A DNA stretch of 16,920 nucleotides from Echinostoma caproni (taxonomy: Eukaryota; Platyhelminthes; Trematoda; Plagiorchiida; Echinostomatidae), in contig UZAN01041117.1 of assembly GCA_900618425.1 (NCBI GenBank), forward strand, positions 10,189 through 27,108, given 5' to 3'. The position numbers and the translations under genes were made by a program. Within the stretch, counting starts at the first letter, position 1. Every line of letters begins with the position of its first letter. This document shows, piece after piece, positions 9,448 to 16,920 of the stretch. The notes under the pieces were generated by a model that saw nothing but the letters and a program-made list of their open reading frames with translations, ran no database searches and was not told the DNA's origin.

Positions 9448-9882
9448 TTGGTCTTCCCAGTTTATCAGTTTTGCACCTTTTGCCGACATCTTTGCTATTG
9501 TTGCTGTCGCCTGGAAGCGAAATGTTTCATACAACCTCTATCTCCAGGCGTCACTCCTGACCAAGACCCGATGGTAAGTCTTGGTCAGGTAGGAGTTTTC
9601 TGGCCACTTTGCAGCTCATTGCCACTGTTCGCGGGAACGTTTGCTGATGTGCTCATCAAGTGGGGCTGTTTGATTGTGATCGGACATAGCTTCAACCGGT
9701 CTCAGTCTGCTGCTTTTCAAATATATCAGGTTGTGGTAACACCAGTTCGGTTTTGTCTAGAAATTTATGAACTCAATTATACAAAAAACGGGTATACCAG
9801 GTACACTGGGTTCCTAGCGGATTTGTTTCACGCCTTCCGAGCTCTGAGTGGAATTTTAGTCAATCCTCGAACGTGGTCATGA
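9448..9882 (+). other. longest open frame in the window (144 codons), no recognised product
   Basis: This frame is the longest uninterrupted one here but I recognise no domain. The translation is rich in Phe, Cys and Leu with no ordered motif. It contains a 12-bp inverted repeat (9556-9567 / 9578-9589) that would put related sequence on both arms of a hairpin inside the frame, which is uncommon in a conserved gene. No start context, splice pattern or neighbour supports expression. It may be chance or part of an unknown decayed repeat. Confidence 0.15.
9556..9589. repeat. perfect 12-bp inverted repeat with 10-nt loop
   Basis: CCTGACCAAGAC at 9556-9567 is exactly complementary to GTCTTGGTCAGG at 9578-9589. 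The stem continues past a TAGG bulge with ACT/AGT. It has no downstream T-run and lies inside a 144-codon frame. Confidence 0.8.
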
Positions 9883-9889
9883 TTATGGG

Positions 9890-10600
9890 TTCTGATTGAA
9901 GGGCGAAAGTACTGATTCTTCCTCTGATCGATCAAACCCGTCGGCTTCGATTTTGATACCTATGGTAGCTTCCGCAATCCCGGCACTCAATGATCAAGAC
10001 ATTCAAAGGATTCCAGCAACCCAGCGACCTCAGTATAGTTTGATTATTTTTCGTATTGAACCGTTACTATAATGGTTCTATACGTTCTACTTTAATACGC
10101 GACGTTTGAGCATCACTCTGACATTTTCCATAGAAAGATATCTCTTTGTACTGACTCACCGCGTACAATTGCATTTTATTCAACGTGAATCAGTGCTTAG
10201 CTCCCATCTGCTGTTACCACACTACAACAAATACAACTAGAACTGTAACACCACCAATCGCAGTCAGGCCGATGTACATTCGCGCCTCATCTGTGGACCC
10301 CAGGATTCACAGGCAGACGCTATAGGTACCGTTTCGGCCGAAGACGGTTTACACCGCCCAACTTCAAACCTCAAACGCAACTACATACACTGGACTGGAT
10401 GGAACAAGGATGTTGATGGTGGTGGATGTCAAGGACCTGGTTCTTGAGGTCAACCGACTGCTAAAATTCCGCCTCACTAGTATGACGACAGATTATGATC
10501 CCAGCCTGCGAGGTGACGCATACCCAGGAGGTGTAAAGCCCGAATTAAGCTGTTAAAGATAGGTAGTGCTATATTATGTAACTTCAACATGAGAAACGGT
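9890..10600. other. no recognisable gene; two short palindromes
   Basis: A 9-bp hairpin with a 3-nt loop lies at 10058-10078 (GAACCGTTA/TAATGGTTC, one G-T pair). A near-perfect palindrome around TTCGGCCGAA lies at 10328-10348. No coding or RNA family is recognised. Confidence 0.4.
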
Positions 10601-10612
10601 CTGATCAGAGAT

Positions 10613-10683
10613 GACCGGTGGCCGAGTGGGTAGTACGTTTGCATTCTACGTGTGATGTTCCGGGTTTGATCCCCTCTAAAGTC
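10613..10683 (+). repeat. tRNA-like body, separate type
   Basis: TGGCCGAGTGGG at 10619-10630 is a good A-box and GGTTTGATCCC at 10663-10673 is a slightly degraded B-box. The spacing between them suits a tRNA of about 71 nt. The ends pair as GAC/GTC (10613-10615 with 10681-10683) and a short ACGT/ACGT stem can form in the anticodon position around TTGCATTCT. The rest of the acceptor stem is mismatched, so it is more likely a SINE head or tRNA pseudogene than a working tRNA. The flanks do not clearly match the SINE family at 6168 and 12425. Confidence 0.6.
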
Positions 10684-10689
10684 AATGGA

Positions 10690-12420
10690 TTCACGCCCTG
10701 CTAGCGAGATCAAACCAGATGGGAACAGCTGTCCAGTGCTTCCTCGCTTTTCAGCTCAAGCCTCATTTACACGACGAATTCATCACGTAGTATCTCGACC
10801 ATCCATCACCGCCATACCACCCACAGTTCAATGGTTAGGTACAACGTCTGGTTTTTGGACATACGAAAGATTTTTTCAAGCTTATGGGGAGGAAACCATA
10901 CAGAAGATCATTCCAGTGTGTTTTTCATACAGGAATTTTCTCAGTCCTGAATCTTCCAAGGAGCTAATCAACTGAAACCTTGATGGGTCGAAAGTTGCCA
11001 ACTAATTCACATTGACTCATCCCAACCAAAGGGCATCGTACTATGCATCGGAACAAGTATTTTTGCATTTGGTCAGCAGTTTGGATCGAAGCGTTTGCCT
11101 GAGCGCTGAGAGGTAACGCCTTATTCACGTCGGCGGCGAAGTCTGCGTCCGCCATCGTAACCAACACCGTTGGCAAGGTGATAACAGAGCAGTGGCATCC
11201 GGATTATTGGTTTCATTTTCGTTGGACGGTGCTGATGAACTCTACCGGGACTTGTTGGGAATATCCCTGTTTGAAGAAAACCGATCGCCCTTCTCGTTGA
11301 CTAGATACTCAAGAGTGCGCTGTGCCCGTTCTGTATTGATGTGTTCGCGTCGACTTAGCCTCAAGTCTAGGGTACATCATAACATGGTGTACAAAGTGGA
11401 ACTTACTCACTTGTAACAAATGCCAAGTGACAAAAAGAAATGGGCGCATGTGGTAGATGTACAGCAAGGAAAATGTAAGGTTCAAAGTTAGTTGCACAAA
11501 ACAGGCGTGAATTGATTTGCTGTAGCACCATTCGTGTGTGTGTATGTGACAACGGTTGAGCGCAGAGTAGACTGGTATAAAAGTGCAGACACTTACACAT
11601 CTGTCACGAACTATTATTGATGTCTTTATGGGGAAATGTCAGCTCGACGAGTTCGTCAATATTGTTCAGTACTTTAAACACATCATTCATGAAACCGGAT
11701 CTGCCATTGTTGCGCAATGAAATATTCTTGTTGCTGGCGCTGATTTGCGGTTCTGGGATGCGGAGACTAGTGAGACATTAAACAGAGTTCACTCCGGTTA
11801 CCCCCAGTTCAGTAGTGATGGAAAGAACTTGATTGAATGCGCTGAATGAATATTATATTTAACAACGATGAAAGGTTTGAAGAACTGCACATATATGTTT
11901 GCTCTCCTTGGTGACATTATACGGAAACTTCTACACCTCAGCAGTGGACACTGTCAAATCAAATCCAAGTGTCTGGAGCTTCCGTGATCCGTTTGCTCTC
12001 CACTGACCTGATTTAATAGAAGTCTTTCAATCGTAGCTCATCTCGGGGATCGATGTATTACTCACAAAGATATCACAATAGTACATTGACTCCACTAAGA
12101 TCAGATAGAACGAGGATTGAAACCGGTGATAAGAGTCACCGTTAGGAGGAGTAAACTTCCAATGCAGAATTCCATGTCAACCGTAACTCCGAGCAGAATA
12201 CTGGTTTCCAGAAAAAAATTGCAAAGATGCCAGAGGCAAAATGCACAAAGTGAATGAGCGTAGATATTCATTTACCGCTTTTGGGATACACAAGGGACGA
12301 ATGTTAAACGAAAGAGGGTATTTTATATGACACAGGGTGGTACTGATCCTATGGCCGTGGGTAGCTTCAATGCTAAGCAGTGCAGAACTTTGTCATACGG
12401 TCAAATATTAATGTGCAAAT
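10690..12420. other. no recognisable gene; weak promoter-like and gag-like hints only
   Basis: Frames of 62-96 codons occur on both strands without recognised motifs. A TATAAAAG at 11576-11583 is preceded by a short GT run and could be a TATA box. A minus-strand ATG at about 11153 opens with MADADFAADVNKALPL, faintly like the start of a fluke gag protein, but no capsid or zinc-knuckle sequence follows. Confidence 0.3.
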
Positions 12421-12424
12421 GGAT

Positions 12425-12612
12425 GTTTGGCAGATCTGATTTATGTATGGTGATTGTGAAAGGTTCAGTAGCCTCGGTGGGATTCGAACCCACGCATGAA
12501 CGTCGCCTACATTCTACCAGCTGAGCTCCGAGGCCACACCGATAGCACTGAGCTTTTCACATTTGAATTAACCAGCCAACTGACAGAGGCATATGGCATC
12601 CACTAATTATAT
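12425..12612 (-). repeat. tRNA-derived SINE-like repeat, copy 2
   Basis: This is the partner of 6168-6365, in reverse orientation. Its tRNA-like core at 12471-12534 has a perfect 7-bp acceptor stem (GCCTCGG with CCGAGGC), a perfect 5-bp T-stem (GTGGG/CCCAC) with a seven-base TTCGAAT loop, and a canonical B-box GGTTCGAATCC at 12480-12490. The A-box region reads AGCTCAGCTGGTAG. The core is only 64 nt: one base is missing between acceptor and D-arm, and no proper anticodon stem forms. It is clearly tRNA-derived but unlikely to be charged. Conserved flanks on both sides show that it is a mobile repeat and not a lone tRNA pseudogene. Confidence 0.7.
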
Positions 12613-12619
12613 TAATGTA

Positions 12620-15020
12620 GTTTCATTCTGATAGTATGCGGCATTCACATCGTGGGTGCGAATAGTCCTATTGCGTAGCAGATTATTCGGTCCTCTGTAC
12701 AGAGGTAATTGACTAAAGATTACCACTGGTAGCAATGAGGTGAATCGACGCCGTAAAGTACCAAACAGTGTATGGCTATTGCGTCATCAATAAACACGTT
12801 TGTGATTTAAACGCCAGCATACTCTCTACGGAATAGCACGCTTCTGGGTATGGACTGTAAATACAAAGGGAAATATTACCGAAGTTGTATTTCCTTATAA
12901 TCCTATTGATAGATAAACTGTGCCTAAAAAATCAGGTTCGTAAAATGTTATGGTCACAAAATATTTTCGGATGGATGATAGCAACATTCTCACCCTGAAG
13001 GCAAACTCATTTTCTCTCCCGTTCAAGCTAGTCGACAGACGGAATGTGCTCACTAGATGTCGACTCCAGTCAAATACATGGTTCATTGGCCAACATAGTT
13101 TGAACATACAGAGGGTAAATACTCCATGTAAATGAGCTGATAAGAAATACTGCATACGCGTTCTCAACCGTTCTCAAGCAATTCACTTGCTTGTGTGTAC
13201 TGTTTTCCAGGCTTATTCTACCTTGTAGAATGCATACCACGAATAAAATATTCTTTTATACTACAAACTAATTTAAAAAGAGTAGCACTGGTTATTGTAG
13301 GGATGGCACGTTCGTCTCTGGACGTGTTCATTTATTAGAGAATAGTCACATGATAGAAACTGAAAAATACCTATTGGATTCAGTGATTCCAATTACCACA
13401 AGCCGCAAAATGTTTAACTAACGATAGAGAGGAGATACCAGTTGAAAAATCGATTTATTCAGATTTTTTCATACCTAGATCAATATGATAGACGTGCACT
13501 GCCACAGAGAAATGTTAGCAGATCCCAGCATTTAGTACGATCAGCTCTAGCATAGTTGGTTATATCCCCCTCGACTAGCCATTATTTTAGATTGTTTCAA
13601 TGCTCTTTGGCGTTCAAAATGCTCAGCTGACGTGCACCAGATTGTAGGACGCTGTTAATTTCGTTTCACCAGGATTCGGCTAGAAATTCTGGACAAATTG
13701 ACGACTAATGCAGAACATTAGCCCGGCTTAAAAATTATAACCAGTCGAAATGACTCTAATTATTGAACTTCCGGTTACTCTGAGGCGAATTGTGCCCAAA
13801 CTTTTCTCGCAGCCATTTTACTCATACTCGACTGGGAAGAATCGTGAATGCGTTGGTTTACTTTGATATGCGTGCGCGTTACATCCCACACTAAACAGGC
13901 TATTGTGGCCCAGACAATGTCAGTGCTCAGTCGAGGACGGAACAGCGGGTACATTGTCCGGTAATGAGGACAAACATGGATCGATATAGGCAGGGTCCCA
14001 AAACGACCAATCACATGAACGTATCGAAATCAGTCGGTTATGTTGTCGGAAAGACCGTGCAACAGGCAGTCTGCTGAACTGTTTTAGATGGAAAGAATTG
14101 AATAAGAGAGTACCGTGGCGTTGACCAAAGTGGCGCACTNTCAGTGACCAGTGTACCGTTACTTAGTAATTGTGAAGAGAAACAAATTTGAAGCTTATCT
14201 TTTTCTGGTATAATCTTGGGCATTGTATGATATTGTGAAAATTAATCTCCGAAAATTATTGACTGTATCTCCTCAGGTTCCTTCTGCGGCACACAATGGC
14301 TTAGTTGATTTTCGTCCTACCTACGAACCACAGCTGATCAGCTGTCTATCGTCCCTTTTGACAAGCTTCTATCGTGTTTCTTTACATAATGATCATTGTA
14401 TACATATACAAGATTTGATGTAGATTAAGTTACCTAATTTATTGGGACGATCTGTTTTTCGGCAAGGGGAACAGTTTTGGGATTGGTTTTCAACATTTTC
14501 ATCACGTCCGTCCTCGAGAATGTTTAACACTGGATCGGATTAGGAATTGTTCTAGAGTCTAAAGTTTTTTCCCCTTCTTCGCGGCCGTGATTGCTTTGCT
14601 CTTCCGGACTGGCCCGGATACTCTATCCTGCATATTCATATCTGAGCCGAACATTTTATATTGGGAAGATTTCAGAATTCTAGGATTCGATGAATTTCAG
14701 ACCCTATCCATGGCTTAAACAGTTCAGCGGATTTCGTTTAGAATTCAGTGCGGCAAAGCATGAAAGTGGGAGTATTGTCCTATCCACGTGCACTTACCGA
14801 ACACGCCTTTCGTGGCGCGCCTGTATTCCCATAACAAGAAAAGTGACTGAATTGATCTCCTCAGTCTCAATGATGAGTCATTTAGCTCAAATTGGGTATT
14901 GTTAAATATCCGAAGTGGTTTCTGATAAACTTTCTTTGAATCATAAAGAGGGATGCATCATGATTGTATCTGATTTATATCTAGAAGTGGAATACAGCAT
15001 ATTACAAATATTCACGCTCT
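12620..15020. other. no recognisable gene
   Basis: Frames up to 90 codons on both strands, many overlapping each other (12895-13167 minus with 12950-13135 plus; 13775-14223 minus in three frames), show no motif I can name. One ambiguous base at 14140 lies inside the minus-strand frames. A small palindrome TTCTAC-CTT-GTAGAA occurs near 13216-13230. Confidence 0.35.
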
Positions 15021-15027
15021 AGTTCAG

Positions 15028-15029
<2 letters not shown>

Positions 15030-15068
<39 letters not shown>
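15030..15068. repeat. (AT)n microsatellite next to an ambiguous base
   Basis: About nineteen AT dinucleotides run without interruption, followed by C and an N at 15070. The length may be misassembled. Confidence 0.95.
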
Positions 15069-15069
<1 letters not shown>

Positions 15070-15449
15070 NCACTTCCTGGGTACAAGTATATGAATGAAC
15101 TGACAAAAGATTACCGGATGCGCATGCCTGACGAGCGGCAAAACCGCAAAACCTGTCGTAAGCTTCCAGGGAAATTTTGTCCAGTCATTCACATACTACT
15201 TTTAATGAAATATATATGTATTAGAAATGAGCATAGAGAGAAACCTATGATAACAATTGATATTCTTCTACGTTACACAGTCCTTTTTCGTCAGATTTGT
15301 AATTGATGAAATCGTGACATATCATTGCAATAAAACCGTTACTGAAATCCTTTTTCCCTATTTTTATTTATACGACAACACCTAGTCTCCGGATCTCCTG
15401 TTCGACTGAGTAGTATTACTGGAAAATAGTTTGTTTGGATAGACAAAAA

Positions 15450-15500
15450 GAGAAATACACGACTGTTTCGTCCTTGTTGAGGCTCATCAGAGATACACAC
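15450..15500 (-). ncRNA. hammerhead ribozyme motif A (intact core, lost stem I)
   Basis: On the minus strand CUGAUGA (15490-15484) is followed by a stem II of GCCU/GGAC with a CAACAA loop, then GAAA (15469-15466). Stem III is ACA/UGU closed by a GUCG loop, and the expected cleavage triplet GUA ends at 15456. All conserved core bases are present. Stem II carries a C-A mismatch. The two strands that should form stem I (UUUCUC after the cleavage site and GUGUAUCU before CUGAUGA) do not pair, so self-cleavage in cis is doubtful. Hammerheads of this short-stem-III form are known in Penelope-like elements and in schistosome Sm-alpha repeats. Confidence 0.75.
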
Positions 15501-15780
15501 TATTTTTCCCGTACTACAATGGAAATAGTTTATTTTCGAGTTGAGGGTCTCAAGATCTCAATGATTTGTCAGTGCCGTTTGACAACCATGACACAAATAA
15601 ACCATAAAAAATTCACTCAATGAAAGGGAATCATTACACCCCGCACCTCATCCTCCTGAATGAGATCTCTACAAAATGATTAATTCACTTACCCTGATGT
15701 CTAAGAATTTGCTTGGAAAATCCAGGATCATAGAAGATAATCGTTTATCAGCGATGGAAAGATTTGTGATGACCGACAAA

Positions 15781-15829
15781 GCGCACTGGACAGCTGCTTT
15801 GTCCTGTTTGAGGCTCATCAGTGGTGCAG
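15781..15829 (-). ncRNA. hammerhead ribozyme motif B (core mutated)
   Basis: Minus strand: CUGAUGA (15821-15815), stem II GCCU/GGAC with CAAACA loop, then AAAG where GAAA is required (15800-15797), then CAGCUGUC with the predicted cleavage between 15789 and 15788. Stem I forms from positions 3 to 7 (GUGC with GCAC plus a wobble pair), but its two base pairs next to the core are broken. The G-to-A change at the first base of GAAA removes the guanine known as the general base (G12), so this copy should be inactive. Stem III is the minimal ACAGCUGU-type palindrome (here G instead of its first A), which in known relatives cleaves best as a dimer. Confidence 0.75.
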
Positions 15830-15839
15830 ACGTTTTGTG

Positions 15840-15896
15840 TTTGGACTCGAACCTGTCCATCGCTTATAAATGCATTCAACCAGTGGGTAATTAACG
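15840..15896 (-). repeat. tRNA-like Pol III promoter head upstream of hammerhead B
   Basis: On the minus strand an A-box-like ACCCACTGGTTGAATGC (15888-15872) is followed by a consensus B-box GGTTCGAGTCC (15853-15843). The hammerhead core begins about 20 nt further on. The order of tRNA-like promoter, then hammerhead, matches the arrangement described for schistosome Sm-alpha repeats. The tRNA fold itself is incomplete: the inter-box distance is short and no acceptor stem is evident. Confidence 0.6.
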
Positions 15897-15899
15897 ATC

Positions 15900-16260
15900 T
15901 CCCAGAGAGTGAAACCCACACCCAAAACTAGTATTAAAGCCTGGCGCCTGTAAATAATCAAATGGATTATTCCAAATTCATTAATCAAAATCCTTTACTT
16001 TTTTTGAGTCCAACAGATTAAGTTAGTTGGTTTGTTATGTGTGTGTGGATGGTTGGTAAGTGCCCCTTAAACTTTTGTCCGATGATAATATTTGGTCCTC
16101 CGATACAACTGCAATTGTCCTCTGTCGCCTGATGTATTCGATAGCTAAAAGCAAATTCTCGTCCTTCCATCCAAGCCTATAAAGGTGTTTAGTGGATCAC
16201 GTGTGCCAACAATATCAAGTGTTTCTCTTCTCCGGCTCCCCTCTATTTTTCCCGATATGA
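15900..16260. other. no recognisable feature
   Basis: The reverse-transcriptase palm motif (YxDD) that should precede the Penelope-like C-terminus was not found here in any plus-strand frame. A frame at 16185-16385 has no motif of its own. Confidence 0.35.
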
Positions 16261-16324
16261 ACTTGAATAAAGAACAAATCAGCAGAGTTTTGAACAATTT
16301 GCTATCGGAAAACAAATCGTTTTA

Positions 16325-16920
16325 TTGTCCGAATATACCAGGGCGCAGAGAATATATACGGACGATACCATTGATGCAGAACTGAGGTCTAATCGAGATG
16401 TTTTCTTTCAAAATGGATACCACGTGCGATTTGTGGACAACATTCTGGGTCGTCACCGGTTGCCAAATAAGACCATTACTGCGAGAAGAAACCGGTTTAC
16501 ATATCGCTACCTTTCAAGGGCGACACGACTGCCGATATGATGACGCGTAAGCTCTGTACAGTTGTAGAAAAAGCATTTCCTGCGGCAAAACTGCGTAGTA
16601 TGTTCATCTCCAGGCCACTTCGGCGCTTTCAACTCGAAGATAAATTGCCTGTTTCTGCCGTCTCTTTCTGTGTATACCTATTTACTTGTTCCTGTGGGAC
16701 AATGTACATTGACCACACGAGCAGACGTTAATCTGAACGAGTCCGTGAGCACCACCTGGCCCGGTTGAACAGTGGAGTAATTAGGACCATTAACAGTTCA
16801 GTCGTTTCACACCTAGTTGGATCAAATCCCGTGGTCGAGGCGTTTCGACCACCCTACTTAGTTCGTAGCCGTCGATCAAAGAGGATTAGGAGTCGCATTT
16901 TGGCCATAGAGGGAGCGATC
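16325..16920 (+). pseudogene. Penelope-like element: reverse transcriptase C-terminus plus GIY-YIG endonuclease, decayed and cut by window end
   Basis: Frame 16325-16540 holds the linker seen after the RT in fluke Penelope-like proteins (a LRSNRDVFFQNGYHVRFVD-type block). After a frameshift near 16510, in the frame of 16510, PFKGDT leads into the segment before the nuclease. The GIY-YIG domain follows: CVYLFTCSCG with YID about ten residues after the VY, then HTSRR. The YIG glycine is replaced by Asp. A stop at 16729 falls between RR and SERVREHH, after which the frame stays open to the window end. In an intact element the domain nicks target DNA to prime reverse transcription. This copy lacks the RT core and is broken by one frameshift and one stop. 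Confidence 0.8.

Noticed and set aside
10964..11176. Minus-strand frame opening MADADFAADVNKALPL as a second gag start
   Set aside because: The opening is only faintly like fluke gag proteins. No capsid or zinc-knuckle block follows, and no LTR or clear primer-binding site precedes it.
11576..11583. TATAAAAG as a gene promoter
   Set aside because: No coding region or conserved transcript follows, and an isolated TATA-like octamer is expected by chance in a window of this length and composition.
12471..12534. Functional tRNA gene
   Set aside because: The acceptor and T stems are perfect, but the body is too short, lacks an anticodon stem and is embedded in a dispersed repeat with conserved flanks.
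13775..14223. Three overlapping minus-strand frames as a decayed gene
   Set aside because: No domain or motif was recognised, the frames overlap each other and one crosses an ambiguous base. They look like chance frames.
1..16920. CRISPR array, bacterial operon or phage content
   Set aside because: There are no spaced identical repeats, no long adjacent frames with ribosome-binding sites and no phage or bacterial genes. The repeats and broken retroelements are eukaryotic in kind.

Overview
The window looks like repeat-dense intergenic (or long intronic) DNA from a flatworm, most likely a digenean fluke. No intact protein-coding gene can be supported. The longest stop-free stretch is about 144 codons, and every recognisable coding region is broken by frameshifts or stops. 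The fluke assignment is inference: it rests on the combination of a Ty3/gypsy element of the kind common in flukes, a Penelope-like GIY-YIG retroelement, and a tRNA-headed hammerhead-ribozyme repeat similar to those known in schistosomes. No host gene or rRNA is available to confirm it.

Layout. Positions 1-1655 carry a decayed Ty3/gypsy retrotransposon: the 3' part of an LTR, a primer-binding site, gag with two zinc knuckles, an aspartic protease with a DTA motif, then a jump straight to the C-terminal integrase catalytic region. Reverse transcriptase and RNase H are missing. A related LTR fragment lies inverted at about 1792-1938, and a third copy with its own primer-binding site lies at about 3944-4250. 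A short dispersed repeat of about 90 bp occurs at 2873-2962 and 5543-5634.

From about 6060 to 12610 the window is scattered with tRNA-derived repeats. Two copies of one SINE-like family (6168-6365 plus, 12425-12612 minus) share sequence before, within and after the tRNA-like part. Two further tRNA-like bodies lie at 6061-6139 (minus) and 10613-10683 (plus). A possible retroelement 3' end lies near 7440-7720. Most of the rest of 6.4-15.4 kb shows nothing I recognise beyond short hairpins, a poly-C/N assembly scar and an (AT)n microsatellite at 15030-15068.

The most interesting part is 15.45-15.9 kb. Two minus-strand hammerhead ribozyme motifs lie in the same orientation about 331 nt apart, and one has a tRNA-like head with A-box and B-box just upstream. 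This resembles schistosome Sm-alpha repeats, Penelope-like pseudo-LTRs or metazoan retrozymes. From about 16325 to the window end, on the opposite strand, is the decayed C-terminal part of a Penelope-like reverse transcriptase with a GIY-YIG endonuclease domain. Nothing here suggests genes acting together in a host pathway. The window is a record of several retroelement classes inserted into one another and decaying.
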